From positions 186,001 to 250,000 of the forward strand of contig NZ_JFKD01000003.1 of the NCBI RefSeq assembly GCF_002115725.1: a stretch of DNA of 64,000 nt, written 5' to 3'. The translations under genes were made by a program, and so were the position numbers. A model generated the notes under the pieces. The model made no database searches and was not told the origin of the DNA. It worked only from the letters and a program-made list of their open reading frames with translations. Positions 34,399 to 43,709 of this stretch are shown in pieces (position 1 is the stretch's first letter; each line of letters starts with the position of its first letter). The stretch comes from Marivita cryptomonadis (lineage in GTDB: Bacteria > Pseudomonadota > Alphaproteobacteria > Rhodobacterales > Rhodobacteraceae).

Positions 34399-36320
34399 GC
34401 CCGTTTGCCAATCGCAGCGACGCCTAAAACATCCAGCACCTTTTTCTCGATGTCCTCGGCATTCAAACCCGCCACATCATACATGGCTTGCGGGCTGGCT
34501 TGATCGATGAAGATGTCCGGAAGAACCATCGACCGGAACTTCAGCCCAGTGTCGAACACTTCGGCCTCGGCCAGCAAATGCGCAACATGGCTGCCAAAAC
34601 CACCGATGGCACCTTCTTCGATGGTGATCAGCGCCTCGTGGTCTGCGGCCAGCTTGAGGATCAAATCCTCATCCAGCGGCTTGGCAAAGCGCGCGTCTGC
34701 CACGGTTGGACTGATGCCCTTGGCCTCAAGCGCCTCACAGGCGGTGAGAACTTCGCCCAAACGCGTGCCGAAAGACAAGATTGCAACCTTGCTGCCTTCG
34801 CGGATCATTCGCCCTTTACCAATTGGTAAAACTTCACCCCGCTCTGGCATTTCAACGCCCTGCCCCTCGCCCCGCGGATAGCGGAACGCGATGGGCCCTT
34901 CATCATGCGCCACTGCCGTCGCAACCATATGCTTCAGCTCCGCCTCATCCGCCGCCGCCATGACGACAAAGCCCGGCAGGTTCGCAAGATAGGCAACGTC
35001 ATAGCTGCCCGCATGGGTTGCCCCGTCGGCCCCCACCAGCCCAGCCCGATCAATGGCAAAGCGCACCGGCAGCCGCTGGATCGCAACGTCATGCACCACT
35101 TGGTCATACCCACGCTGCAAGAACGTCGAATACATCGCACAGAATGGCTTAAGCCCCCCTGCCGCCAATCCAGCGCAAAAGGTCACACCATGCTGCTCTG
35201 CAATGCCCACATCAAACGTCCGCGATGGATAGCGTTCGGCAAACAAGTCTAGCCCGGTGCCATCCGGCATCGCCGCAGTCACAGCACAAATCATCGGATC
35301 ATCCGCCGCTTCCTGCAAAAGCGCGTCGGCGAACACCTTGGTATAGCTTGGCGCGTTGGACGGCGCTTTCTTCTGCTCGCCCGTCACAAGATCGAACTTG
35401 GCCCGTGCGTGCCCACGATCAGCGGACTCCTCCGCAGGGCCATAACCCTTGCCCTTCTTGGTCACGACATGGATCAGGATCGGCCCATGCGCCCGGTCCT
35501 TGACCGTCCGCAGCACCGGCAAAAGCTGCTCAAGGTCATGCCCATCAATCGGCCCGACATACGAGAACCCAAGCGCCTCAAACAGCGTGCCGCCCACGGC
35601 CATACCCTTGAGCAAATCCTTCGCCCGCTTCGCCCCTTCGCGGAAAGGTTCGGGCAAGAAACTCACCGCGCCTTTGGCGGCTTCTTTCAAATCTTGAAAC
35701 GGCGCACCCGCATAAAGCTGCGACAGGTAGGACGACAGCGCTCCGACAGGCGGGGCAATACTCATCTCGTTGTCGTTCAGAATGACGATCAACCGCTTTT
35801 TCAGATGGCCCGCGTTGTTCATCGCCTCATAGGCCATGCCCGCGCTCATCGCACCATCACCGATCACTGCAATCGCATCGCCATGCCCGGTGTCGCAATT
35901 ACCCCCCAGATCGCGCGCCACGGCAAAACCCAAGGCAGCAGAGATAGAAGTCGAACTGTGCGCCGCGCCAAACGGATCATACGGGGATTCCGACCGTTTG
36001 GTAAAACCCGACAGCCCGTTTTCCTGCCGCAAACTTCCCATACGGTCGCGCCGCCCGGTCAGGATTTTGTGCGGATAACACTGATGCGACACGTCCCAGA
36101 TGATCTTGTCACGCGGCGCATCGAAAATTGCGTGCAAAGCAACGGTCAATTCAACCACACCCAGCCCGGCCCCCAGATGACCACCGGTCTTGGACACAGC
36201 GGTGATCGTTGCACGGCGCAGCTCATCGGCCACCTGCTCAAGCTGAGCATCGGAAAACCGTTTCAGGTCAGCCGGGGAAGAGACCGTATCAAGAAGCGGG
36301 GTCTCTGTGGAAAAGGACAT
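34395..36320 (-). CDS. dxs: 1-deoxy-D-xylulose-5-phosphate synthase
   Basis: Condenses pyruvate and glyceraldehyde-3-phosphate, the first step of the MEP isoprenoid pathway. It has 641 residues, the usual size. The thiamine-diphosphate motif is seen as [18 protein letters not shown] near residue 154, the substrate-binding HxxSSTS as [13 protein letters not shown], and the transketolase Pyr domain as [17 protein letters not shown]. It follows ispA by about 20 bases, so precursor supply and chain elongation are co-transcribed. Confidence 0.97.
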   Translation of the reverse strand: MSFSTETPLLDTVSSPADLKRFSDAQLEQVADELRRATITAVSKTGGHLGAGLGVVELTVALHAIFDAPRDKIIWDVSHQCYPHKILTGRRDRMGSLRQENGLSGFTKRSESPYDPFGAAHSSTSISAALGFAVARDLGGNCDTGHGDAIAVIGDGAMSAGMAYEAMNNAGHLKKRLIVILNDNEMSIAPPVGALSSYLSQLYAGAPFQDLKEAAKGAVSFLPEPFREGAKRAKDLLKGMAVGGTLFEALGFSYVGPIDGHDLEQLLPVLRTVKDRAHGPILIHVVTKKGKGYGPAEESADRGHARAKFDLVTGEQKKAPSNAPSYTKVFADALLQEAADDPMICAVTAAMPDGTGLDLFAERYPSRTFDVGIAEQHGVTFCAGLAAGGLKPFCAMYSTFLQRGYDQVVHDVAIQRLPVRFAIDRAGLVGADGATHAGSYDVAYLANLPGFVVMAAADEAELKHMVATAVAHDEGPIAFRYPRGEGQGVEMPERGEVLPIGKGRMIREGSKVAILSFGTRLGEVLTACEALEAKGISPTVADARFAKPLDEDLILKLAADHEALITIEEGAIGGFGSHVAHLLAEAEVFDTGLKFRSMVLPDIFIDQASPQAMYDVAGLNAEDIEKKVLDVLGVAAIGKRA

Positions 36321-36341
36321 AAGCCGCGCCTCCGGGTCGCA

Positions 36342-37211
36342 TCAGGTGTCGCGCGAGATAACGAACTGCGCCGCCTCATTCAAGGTTTGCGCGCGTGCGC
36401 CATAGGGCGACAAGGCATCACAGGCGGCGTCAACCAGATCGGACGCACGCCGTTTTGCGCCATCCAGCCCCAAGAGCGACACAAACGTGGCCTTGCCCCG
36501 ATCCGCATCCTTGCCCACCGCCTTACCAACTGTAGTCTCGTCACCTTCAACGTCCAGAATATCGTCCGCAATCTGAAACGCGAGGCCAAGGGCCGTGGCA
36601 TAGTCAGTGAGCGGTTTCAGATCAGACTGTGCCAGCCGCGCACCCGCCTGAGCCGACCACACGATCAGCGCCCCGGTCTTACCCGCCTGCAACTCGGTGA
36701 TCTGGTCAAGCGTCAGCGGGGTCTCTGCCGTTTCAGCCTGAATATCCAAGGCCTGCCCCAAAACCATGCCCCTATGGCCAGAAGCACGCGCGAGGCTAAG
36801 CGCCAGATCAGCCCGGACGACAGGATCGGCATGGCAGGCCGCGTCGAGAACCAACTCGAACCCCAGCGTCTGGAGCGCATCCCCCACAAGAACCGCCGTT
36901 CCGTCATCCCATTTGCGATGAACCGTCGGCAGACCCCGCCGCAGGTCGTCATCGTCCATGCAGGGCAGATCATCATGCACAAGGCTGTAGGCATGGATCG
37001 CCTCGATGGCAGCCGCAGGCCAGATCGCCTGTGCCTCAGGCACGCCGTGCAGCCGCGCGCCTTCCATCACGAGAAACCCTCGCAACCGTTTGCCGCCCGA
37101 CACCGCGTACCGCATGCCATGGATCACCGGCAGGTCAGGTTCCTTCGCCAGAACTTCGTCCAGATGCGCGCCGATCCGGGCAGCATCGCGGCGCAGCGCG
37201 TCAGAAAACAT
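36342..37211 (-). CDS. ispA: Polyprenyl (farnesyl/geranylgeranyl) diphosphate synthase
   Basis: A 289-residue trans-isoprenyl diphosphate synthase with the first Asp-rich motif in HDDLPCMDDDDLRRGLPT near residue 81 and the second as FQIADDILDVEGDETTVGK. Sequence around the first motif is of the short-chain FPP type. It starts 10 bases downstream of xseB and precedes dxs, the common alphaproteobacterial order. Confidence 0.95.
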   Translation of the reverse strand: MFSDALRRDAARIGAHLDEVLAKEPDLPVIHGMRYAVSGGKRLRGFLVMEGARLHGVPEAQAIWPAAAIEAIHAYSLVHDDLPCMDDDDLRRGLPTVHRKWDDGTAVLVGDALQTLGFELVLDAACHADPVVRADLALSLARASGHRGMVLGQALDIQAETAETPLTLDQITELQAGKTGALIVWSAQAGARLAQSDLKPLTDYATALGLAFQIADDILDVEGDETTVGKAVGKDADRGKATFVSLLGLDGAKRRASDLVDAACDALSPYGARAQTLNEAAQFVISRDT

Positions 37212-37220
37212 CGCTCCGGC

Positions 37221-37463
37221 TTACTCGGGATCAAAGGGCGCGGTGCCCGTGGGCTTGCCATCGGCATCCAGCGTGATCGCCGCGACCTTTTCCTGCGCCT
37301 CGTTCAGCTTGGCCTCGCACCGCTTTTTCAGTGCAGCCCCGCGTTCATAAAGCGCAATGGATTCCTCAAGCGCCACATCACCGCGCTCCAACTGGCCCAC
37401 CACCTTTTCAAGCTCGGCCATAGCAGCTTCAAAGCTCATCTCGTCTACAGGTGTGTCACTCAT
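37221..37463 (-). CDS. xseB: Exodeoxyribonuclease VII small subunit
   Basis: An 80-residue helical protein with the XseB pattern SFEAAMAELEKVVGQLERGD followed by LEESIALYERGAALKKRCE. It overlaps the deacetylase stop (ATGA) and is followed by ispA. The large subunit XseA is not in the window. Confidence 0.96.
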   Translation of the reverse strand: MSDTPVDEMSFEAAMAELEKVVGQLERGDVALEESIALYERGAALKKRCEAKLNEAQEKVAAITLDADGKPTGTAPFDPE

Positions 37464-38386
37464 GACGCGGCCTCCATCAGTTCTTCCACATGCGCACGCG
37501 CACTGATCGCGAGCGCAGACAAATCATACCCGCCTTCCAAAGTCGATACGATCCGCCCGTCACAAAGCTCTGCTGCCAAGGCGCAAAGCTCGCGGGTCAG
37601 CCAACGGAAATCCTCGGTCGACCACTGCAACTCCGCGAGTGGGTCGTCCTGATGCGCATCAAATCCTGCAGAGATGATGATCAGTTCCGGTTGGAAAGCC
37701 CGCAAACGCGGGAACACCTGCGCCTCATAAGCCGCCCGCATCTCTGCACCACCCGAACGCGGCGCCAAGGGCACGTTCAATACGTTGTCATGCGCCCCGC
37801 GTTCCGACGGATCACCGGTGCCCGGCCACAGCGGCATCTGCTGGCTGGTGATCGTCAACGCCCGTGCTTCGTTCCACAACAAGTCCTGCGTCCCGTTGCC
37901 GTGGTGCACGTCGAAATCCACCACCGCGACTCGGCTCAGACCATGCGCCTCAAGCGCGTGTTTGGCACCGATGGCGGCGTTGCCGAACAGGCAGAACCCC
38001 ATTGGCGTCTCGGTTTCTGCGTGGTGTCCTGGCGGACGGATGGCGCAGAACGCGTTGCCCACCTCTTCGTCCAGCACCAGATCGACCGCCCGGACCACAG
38101 CCCCGGCGGCCCGAAGTGCTGCATTCACGCTCCCCGGAGACATCCATGTGTCTGCGTCAAGCTGGTGCAAACCCTCTGCGGGCTGCTCTGCAATAATCGC
38201 ATCGATATGCGATTGCGGATGTACATAGGTCAAATGCGCCGTGTCGACCAAAGGCGCAGCCTCACGCCGCAGATCCAACCCTTGCAACGCGTGCAACACA
38301 TGCTCCAGCCGTGCCACCCGTTCGGGGTGCCCGTCCGGTGTCACATGGTCCAGACACTCCGCATGTGTGATCAATGCCGTCGCCAT
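37460..38386 (-). CDS. Histone deacetylase family protein (AcuC/APAH-like)
   Basis: A 308-residue arginase-deacetylase fold. The start is the ATG complementary to 38384-38386 (MATALITHAECLDHVTPDGH) with GGAAGG upstream; a longer frame adds 55 implausible residues. Zinc and catalytic residues are visible in AFCAIRPPGHHAETETPMGF, VAVVDFDVHHGNGTQDLLW and ISAGFDAHQDDPLAELQW. Bacterial members deacetylate acetylpolyamines or protein lysines; the substrate here is not known. It heads the xseB-ispA-dxs run. Confidence 0.92.
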   Translation of the reverse strand: MATALITHAECLDHVTPDGHPERVARLEHVLHALQGLDLRREAAPLVDTAHLTYVHPQSHIDAIIAEQPAEGLHQLDADTWMSPGSVNAALRAAGAVVRAVDLVLDEEVGNAFCAIRPPGHHAETETPMGFCLFGNAAIGAKHALEAHGLSRVAVVDFDVHHGNGTQDLLWNEARALTITSQQMPLWPGTGDPSERGAHDNVLNVPLAPRSGGAEMRAAYEAQVFPRLRAFQPELIIISAGFDAHQDDPLAELQWSTEDFRWLTRELCALAAELCDGRIVSTLEGGYDLSALAISARAHVEELMEAAS

Positions 38387-38438
38387 ACGCGCGCCTTCCT
38401 TGCTTCTTCTTTTTCCAAATATGCAAAAATCAAACCCG

Positions 38439-39140
38439 TCAGTCGGGCGCAAGCATATACCCAGCACCGCGCACCGTTTGCAGGTAGCGCGGCTGTTTCG
38501 GATTGTCCTCGAGCTTTCGACGCAAGCGGGTGATCTGTACGTCCACCGCACGTTCCTGGCTCTGCCCCCGGTCGCGGCCCAGTTCCTCGACCAGCTGTGT
38601 CCGGCTCAATGCGGCGCCCGGTTTGGCGGCAAAGATTTTCATCAGCTGAATTTCGGTCGAGGTCAGGCGAACAAGATCTTCGCCACGCCACATTTCGGCC
38701 CGTTCCGTATCATAGCGGATCGGCCCGAGATTGAGGTATTTCGGCGCGCTGTTCGCAGCAGTCTGTTCCGGCATCCGACGCAAAATCGCGTTGATCCGAA
38801 GCAACAGCTCCTTCGGCTCGAACGGCTTTGCAAGGTAGTCGTCTGCCCCGGCCTCAAGCCCTGCAATGCGGTCTTCGGTCTCGGCGCGCGCGGTCAATAG
38901 AAGGATCGGCGTGGTCGAACGCTCGCGAATGCCCCGCGTCAGGCTGATCCCATCTTCGCCCGGCATCATCACATCAAGAACAATCAGGTCGAAATCCAGC
39001 CCTGACAGGATACGCCGCGCATGGGCTGCATCCCGCGCCGCACTGACCAGAAATCCGTTGCGGATCAGGAATTTCTGCAACAGCCCACGGATACGTTCGT
39101 CGTCATCGACAATCAGCAGGTGTGCATCGGGCTCAGCCAT
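38439..39140 (-). CDS. petR: OmpR family response regulator, PetR-like
   Basis: A 233-residue two-domain regulator. The receiver has the acidic pair in LLIVDDDERIRGLL and phosphoacceptor Asp in FDLIVLDVMMPGEDG, with the Lys in DDYLAKPFEP. The C-terminal winged helix ends with ITRLRRKLEDNPKQPRYLQT. Together with the adjacent MarR gene it matches the petP-petR pair of Rhodobacter capsulatus, needed for cytochrome bc1 expression. No sensor kinase adjoins it. Confidence 0.88.
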   Translation of the reverse strand: MAEPDAHLLIVDDDERIRGLLQKFLIRNGFLVSAARDAAHARRILSGLDFDLIVLDVMMPGEDGISLTRGIRERSTTPILLLTARAETEDRIAGLEAGADDYLAKPFEPKELLLRINAILRRMPEQTAANSAPKYLNLGPIRYDTERAEMWRGEDLVRLTSTEIQLMKIFAAKPGAALSRTQLVEELGRDRGQSQERAVDVQITRLRRKLEDNPKQPRYLQTVRGAGYMLAPD

Positions 39141-39141
39141 T

Positions 39142-39651
39142 TCAGCGTCCTTCCCGCATCGCGATATAGGCGCGCTTCATGTCTTCATCCATCATCGCTT
39201 CGAGAACAGTCTTGAACCCGGCAACCGCCTCGGGTCCGGCCTTGCGATATGCATCCCGCATGCGGGCGCGCTGTGCGTCAGACAATTGCTGTTCCAGCGC
39301 TTCTCCAGCTTCGGTCAAGGTCAAATGCCGCTCTCTCTTGTCGCTACGTCCTACATGGCTTGTCACAAGACCATCTTCGATCAAAGTGCGCAACACACGG
39401 TTCAGAGATTGCTTGGTGACCCCAAGAATAGCGAGCAGATTGTTCACCGTGGTGCCCGGGGCGCAATGGATGAAATGAATGGCCCGGTGATGGGCCCGAC
39501 CGTAGGACATACCCTCGAGAATGCGATCCGGGTCAGCTGTGAACCCACGATAGGCAAAGAACATCGCTTCGATCCCCTGCCGCAGCTGCTCGTCCGTGAG
39601 ATAGAGCAGCGCCTGCCCGCTTGATCCACTTTGGGTGGGTCCGTCCGCCAT
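39142..39651 (-). CDS. petP: MarR family transcriptional regulator, PetP-like
   Basis: A 169-residue MarR-type winged-HTH protein: the recognition region is TVNNLLAILGVTKQSLNRVL and the wing follows in SHVGRSDKRERHLTLTEAG. It lies one base upstream of petR, so the two are co-transcribed, as in Rhodobacter capsulatus. It is divergent from ilvE, with a long palindrome in the spacer that could be a target site. Confidence 0.87.
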   Translation of the reverse strand: MADGPTQSGSSGQALLYLTDEQLRQGIEAMFFAYRGFTADPDRILEGMSYGRAHHRAIHFIHCAPGTTVNNLLAILGVTKQSLNRVLRTLIEDGLVTSHVGRSDKRERHLTLTEAGEALEQQLSDAQRARMRDAYRKAGPEAVAGFKTVLEAMMDEDMKRAYIAMREGR

Positions 39652-39703
39652 GGTCCGTCGTCCAATCCGTCTTTTTGTTAAACTCGAAAATACGTCAGTC
39701 TTG

Positions 39704-39732
39704 TTGACATTCCAAGGCTCAAATGGTAGCGA
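39704..39732 (+). promoter_or_regulatory. Possible promoter of ilvE
   Basis: A consensus TTGACA at 39704-39709 followed after 17 bases by TAGCGA at 39727-39732, a weak -10 element. It lies about 80 bases upstream of the ilvE ATG, ahead of a long palindrome that would be transcribed in the leader. The assignment is by motif only. Confidence 0.35.
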
Positions 39733-39744
39733 ATCTCAGTTTTG

Positions 39745-39780
39745 GCGCAATATTATGTCCGATTCGGACCTAATTTGCGC
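39745..39780. repeat. 36-base interrupted palindrome upstream of ilvE
   Basis: Two nested inverted arms: GCGCAA (39745-39750) with TTGCGC (39775-39780), and GTCCGA (39757-39762) with TCGGAC (39764-39769), separated by A/T-rich spacers. It sits in the 160-base gap between divergent petP and ilvE. It may be a regulator-binding site or a leader hairpin. Confidence 0.6.
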
Positions 39781-39812
39781 AATTTATGAAAATCCGGGCG
39801 AGGAGAATTGAA

Positions 39813-40682
39813 ATGGCCGGAACCTATGACGACCGCGACGGCAAGATCTGGATGGATGGCCAGCTCATTGATTGGCGCGACGCAAATGTCCACATCCTGA
39901 CCCATGCGATGCACTATGCCAGCTCGGTCTTCGAAGGCGAACGTGCGTATAACGGCAAGATTTTCAAATCGCGCGAGCATTCAGAGCGGCTCAAGCGGTC
40001 AGCGGAAATGATTGACTTCGAAATCCCCTATACTGTGGACGAAATCGAAGCGGCCAAGAAAGCGGTTCTCGAGGCCAACGGTCAGTCTGACGCCTATGTG
40101 CGGGCGGTCGCATGGCGCGGCGTGGGCGAAGACATGGGTGTCGCGTCGGCGCGCAACCCGGTTCGCATGGCCATCGCCAGCTGGGAATGGGGCGCCTATT
40201 ACGGCGACGCCAAGATGAAAGGCGCCAAGCTCGATATCTCAAAATGGAAACGCCCATCGCCCGAAACCATCCCGAGCCACGCCAAGGCTGCAGGTCTCTA
40301 TATGATCTGCACCATGTCCAAACACGCGGCCGAGGCCAAAGGCTGTTCCGACGCGATGATGTTCGACTATCGCGGGTACGTGGCCGAAGCGACCGGCGCC
40401 AACATTTTCTTCGTCAAGAACGGTGAAGTGCACACGCCGACACCGGATTGCTTCCTCAACGGCCTGACCCGTCAGACGGTGATCGGCATGCTCAAAGAGC
40501 GCCAAGTGAAGGTCCATGAGCGCCACATCATGCCGGAAGAACTTGAAGGTTTCGAGCAGTGCTGGCTCACCGGCACGGCTGCTGAGGTCACTCCGGTTGG
40601 TAAAATCGGCGACTACAACTTCGAAGTTGGATCGCTGACCCGCGAGATCGCGGAAGGTTACGAAAAGCTCGTCCGCAGCTGA
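39813..40682 (+). CDS. ilvE: Branched-chain amino acid aminotransferase
   Basis: Transfers the amino group between glutamate and the keto acids of Leu, Ile and Val. ATG 39813 with AGGAG at good spacing gives 289 residues (MAGTYDDRDGKIWMDGQLID). The fold-type IV PLP Lys lies in PSHAKAAGLYMICTM, and the cofactor-binding region reads AEATGANIFFVKNGEV. It ends before a strong terminator and stands as a single-gene unit. Confidence 0.95.
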   Translation: MAGTYDDRDGKIWMDGQLIDWRDANVHILTHAMHYASSVFEGERAYNGKIFKSREHSERLKRSAEMIDFEIPYTVDEIEAAKKAVLEANGQSDAYVRAVAWRGVGEDMGVASARNPVRMAIASWEWGAYYGDAKMKGAKLDISKWKRPSPETIPSHAKAAGLYMICTMSKHAAEAKGCSDAMMFDYRGYVAEATGANIFFVKNGEVHTPTPDCFLNGLTRQTVIGMLKERQVKVHERHIMPEELEGFEQCWLTGTAAEVTPVGKIGDYNFEVGSLTREIAEGYEKLVRS

Positions 40683-40702
40683 TCTCGACCTCAATCAAAG
40701 AA

Positions 40703-40734
40703 AAGGCCCTGCATGGTGGTGCAGGGCCTTTTTT
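40703..40734 (+). terminator. Rho-independent terminator of ilvE
   Basis: Eleven-base arms AAGGCCCTGCA and complement, loop TGGTGG, then a run of six T. It sits 20 bases after the ilvE stop and is a textbook intrinsic terminator. Confidence 0.9.
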
Positions 40735-40786
40735 GTTGAGCGAAAAGACTTTTGCAAAAGCCTTCGCCTGCATTTTCAAAAATGCG

Positions 40787-40810
40787 GAAAAGCCGCTTCC
40801 AAGCGGCTTC
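40787..40810 (-). terminator. Terminator of the polyamine-type ABC operon
   Basis: Eight-base arms (AGCCGCTT at 40791-40798 and complement at 40801-40808) with a two-base centre; on the minus strand a TTTT follows. It lies just after the stop of the last permease gene at 40815. A smaller hairpin of GCATTT arms adjoins at 40770-40785. Confidence 0.7.
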
Positions 40811-40814
40811 CCCC

Positions 40815-42005
40815 TTATCCCGGCGACATACCCCGGAGCCGCTCGGACCGGCGGCGCAGGATCTCGACCGAGGTCAGCAGGCAGATCGAGATACCAACAA
40901 GGATCGTCGCGGCGGCAAGGATCGTCGGTGAAATCTGCTCGCGCAGACCGGTGAACATCTGCCACGGCAGAGTCTGCAACTCGGCCGAGCCGATGAACAG
41001 CACCACAACCACCTCGTCAAACGATGTGATGAACGCGAACAAACCACCCGAGATCACCCCCGGCAGGATCAGCGGCATCTGCACCTTGAAGAAGGTGGTC
41101 ACAGGGTTTGCGCCCATATTGGCAGCAGCCCGTGTCAGAGACCGATCAAAGCCCACCAGCGTGGCTGTCACGGTGATGATGACAAACGGAATACCCAGCA
41201 CCGCGTGCGCCAGAACGATACCCCAATAGGTGCCGACCAGACCAATTTTGGAGTAGAAGAAATACATCCCCGTGGCCGAGATGATCAGCGGCACGATCAT
41301 CGGAGAAATCAGGATCGCCATGATCGCCCGCTTGCCCGGCACATGGCTCTGGCTCAGGCCGATGGCCGCCAGTGTGCCCAAAGACACCGAGATCAACGTC
41401 GCAACCGGAGCCACCATCAACGAGTTCTTGACCGCGTTTGTCCATTCCGGGTTGGTCAGGAAGTCACGGTAATGTTTGAGGCTATAGCCTGCCGGATCGA
41501 AAGCCAGCATTTCCGGCGTGAACGTAAAGAAGTCCTCGGCGTTGAACGACAGCGGCATCACGACGATGATCGGCGTAATCAGGAAGACAAAGATCGCACC
41601 GCACAGCACGCGAAACGAATAATGCCACAGGACCTGTCCGCCAGTGAGGTAGGGCACCAAATGTGCTCGGTATCGCCCCATGCCGATCCAGTAGATGAAC
41701 CAGCCGAAGAACCAGCCGAAAAGGCCGCCCATGATCAGGCCCGGAATGCCGTTGAAGAGGAACCCCGCGACAGCTGCCACGGCGATCATGCCCCAGCGCA
41801 CCGGCTTTTCCAGCGCTTCACCCAGCACCTGCATGGCGACAAAGGCCAGTGCTGCCATCAAAGCGGCGCCAACAAGGATACCCAACAGGCCCGACCCTTG
41901 TGCCGTGCCAAGGAACAGCCCGGCAAACCCGCCCGCTGCGGCCAGAACACCGGCAGTGAACCCGATGGGCTTTTTCTCGATCGGTGTGAGAATGGCTTCC
42001 GACAT
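40815..42005 (-). CDS. ABC transporter permease, PotC-like, with N-terminal membrane extension
   Basis: Inner-membrane permease of a polyamine-type importer. It has 396 residues, whereas PotC is usually about 265-275. The canonical part starts near residue 128 (YSFRVLCGAIFVFLITPIIV) and carries the EAA-type cytosolic loop RAAANMGANPVTTFFKVQMP. The extra N-terminal 125 residues contain about four hydrophobic Ala/Gly-rich segments. It starts 3 bases after the PotB-like gene. Function of the extension is unknown. Confidence 0.88.
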   Translation of the reverse strand: MSEAILTPIEKKPIGFTAGVLAAAGGFAGLFLGTAQGSGLLGILVGAALMAALAFVAMQVLGEALEKPVRWGMIAVAAVAGFLFNGIPGLIMGGLFGWFFGWFIYWIGMGRYRAHLVPYLTGGQVLWHYSFRVLCGAIFVFLITPIIVVMPLSFNAEDFFTFTPEMLAFDPAGYSLKHYRDFLTNPEWTNAVKNSLMVAPVATLISVSLGTLAAIGLSQSHVPGKRAIMAILISPMIVPLIISATGMYFFYSKIGLVGTYWGIVLAHAVLGIPFVIITVTATLVGFDRSLTRAAANMGANPVTTFFKVQMPLILPGVISGGLFAFITSFDEVVVVLFIGSAELQTLPWQMFTGLREQISPTILAAATILVGISICLLTSVEILRRRSERLRGMSPG

Positions 42006-42008
42006 GGC

Positions 42009-43706
42009 TCAGCCCCCCAATTTCACATTGTCGATGCCGACGATCCGGTCGTAGGCCCAGTATAGAAGCAGAACCACCACCAGCAGGATCGTCCCCAACG
42101 CGGCCGCAAGGCCCCAGTTGAGCGAGCTTGAGATGTGATACGCAATCCGGTTCGAGATGAAGATACCCGATGTCCCGCCCACGATTTCCGGCGTGATGTA
42201 GTAGCCGATGGACAAGATGAACACGAGGATCGATCCCGCACCGATGCCCGGGATGGATTGCGGGAAATAAACGCGCCAGAAGGTCGTCCAGTTGGTCGCA
42301 CCCAGCGATTTCGCCGCCCGCACGTAGGTTTGCGGAATTGTCGACATCACCGAATACATCGGCAGGATCATGAACGGCAGCAAGATGTGCGTCATCGCCA
42401 CGATGGTGCCGAACTGGTTGTTTATCATCGTCAATCGTGCGTCATCCGCCACAAGCCCCAGCCAGACCAGAGTGTCGTTGATCACACCCTGCTGTTGCAG
42501 CATCACCTTCCACGCCGACGTGCGCACCAGAAGCGAAGTCCAGAACGGCAGCAGAACGAGGATCATAAGCAGGTTTGCCGTGCGCGATGGCAGGTTCGAC
42601 AGCAAGTAAGCGATTGGATAGCCCAGCAAGATACAGCTGATCGTGATCACCATACTCATGAACATTGTACGCTGGAACAGCAGGCCGTAGATGCGTTCAT
42701 CCTCGTCGCGCAGCGCCGGACCTTCAGGCGTTTTCTGCATGTCGACGGAATTCAGGAAATACCCTGATGTGTAGGACGGGCTGTAGGTCTTGATGGTCTG
42801 CCAGATTTCCGGATCGACCCAGTCTTCGTCGATCTCTTCCAGCCCGTCGCGGAACGCGATGGTCTCGAAATCCGGGCTTGCGACTAGTGCCGCAGCGGCT
42901 TGGAGCATGTCAGATCGCGGGCCAGTGTAGCCGCTGACATCACCTTCCGAAAGATCCTGATACAGCGCTGTGTGTACCACTGTCCAAGGTTCTTCCTCCA
43001 GAGGGCTGTCGCCCTCTTCGGTCTGCATGAAACGTGCGAAAATCTGATAGGAGGCGGCGGTGCGCGGCAGAACATCGGCAATGTCAGAGCGCAGTTCGAA
43101 CGCGGGCATTCTGCCCGATCCATCCCAGCCCTCTTGCGCCGCGATCCAAGTAGGGTCGCCCATCAACTCCGCCCACGGGCGGGCTTCGTCCCAATCACCG
43201 TTCAAATCTTCGAATTGGTCTTGGTAAACCTCGCCGATATCGTCGATCCCGCGTCCTGATTTACGGAACAGCGATGACGCGCCAGTCTGTTCGTAGTTCA
43301 GACGCGACCCAAGCCGGGTGTGCAGCTTGCGTTCGGCGGCGTAAAACACATCGTAATAAGCCGCCTCGAACACCTCGTCGCGCGGCACGCCGCCAGCAGC
43401 GGCATCGTAATCAGCCAGAGCCGCCACGGTTCGGGGCATCGTATCGCGTACGATCTGGTTTTCCACAGACCGGAAGAGCATGTCGCCAATCGGCGCGATA
43501 AAGCTGACCAGAACAAAAATCAAAAGCGGTGCGATCAGGGCAAGGGCCCGCAATTTCTGCGCACGCAAAGCTCGGTTCAGGGATTGTTTCAGCGGTCGGC
43601 CGTCCGCGGCAAGAACCGGGCCGTCATCGGCCTTGTCCGCTGCGCGTAGCGCATTGTCGGGCGTCGGGCCCGTGATCTTGTCGGGTTCGGTTGCTGCGTC
43701 CGTCAT
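42009..43706 (-). CDS. ABC transporter permease, PotB-like, with large periplasmic insertion
   Basis: A 565-residue permease, roughly twice the usual PotB length. TM1 is near residues 53-73 (RALALIAPLLIFVLVSFIAP). Then comes a polar segment of about 260 residues (roughly 82-345) without TM helices, followed by the remaining TM segments starting FMSMVITISCILLGYPIAYL. The EAA loop reads RAAKSLGATNWTTFWRVYFP. Topology places the insertion in the periplasm, as the P2 loop of MalF. It is upstream of the PotC-like gene. Confidence 0.88.
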   Translation of the reverse strand: MTDAATEPDKITGPTPDNALRAADKADDGPVLAADGRPLKQSLNRALRAQKLRALALIAPLLIFVLVSFIAPIGDMLFRSVENQIVRDTMPRTVAALADYDAAAGGVPRDEVFEAAYYDVFYAAERKLHTRLGSRLNYEQTGASSLFRKSGRGIDDIGEVYQDQFEDLNGDWDEARPWAELMGDPTWIAAQEGWDGSGRMPAFELRSDIADVLPRTAASYQIFARFMQTEEGDSPLEEEPWTVVHTALYQDLSEGDVSGYTGPRSDMLQAAAALVASPDFETIAFRDGLEEIDEDWVDPEIWQTIKTYSPSYTSGYFLNSVDMQKTPEGPALRDEDERIYGLLFQRTMFMSMVITISCILLGYPIAYLLSNLPSRTANLLMILVLLPFWTSLLVRTSAWKVMLQQQGVINDTLVWLGLVADDARLTMINNQFGTIVAMTHILLPFMILPMYSVMSTIPQTYVRAAKSLGATNWTTFWRVYFPQSIPGIGAGSILVFILSIGYYITPEIVGGTSGIFISNRIAYHISSSLNWGLAAALGTILLVVVLLLYWAYDRIVGIDNVKLGG

Positions 43707-43709
43707 GGC

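Noticed and set aside
35409-37652. A 747-codon open frame on the plus strand
   Set aside because: It is antisense to dxs, ispA and xseB, whose motifs are clear. High-GC genomes often keep such frames open. No homology or start signal.
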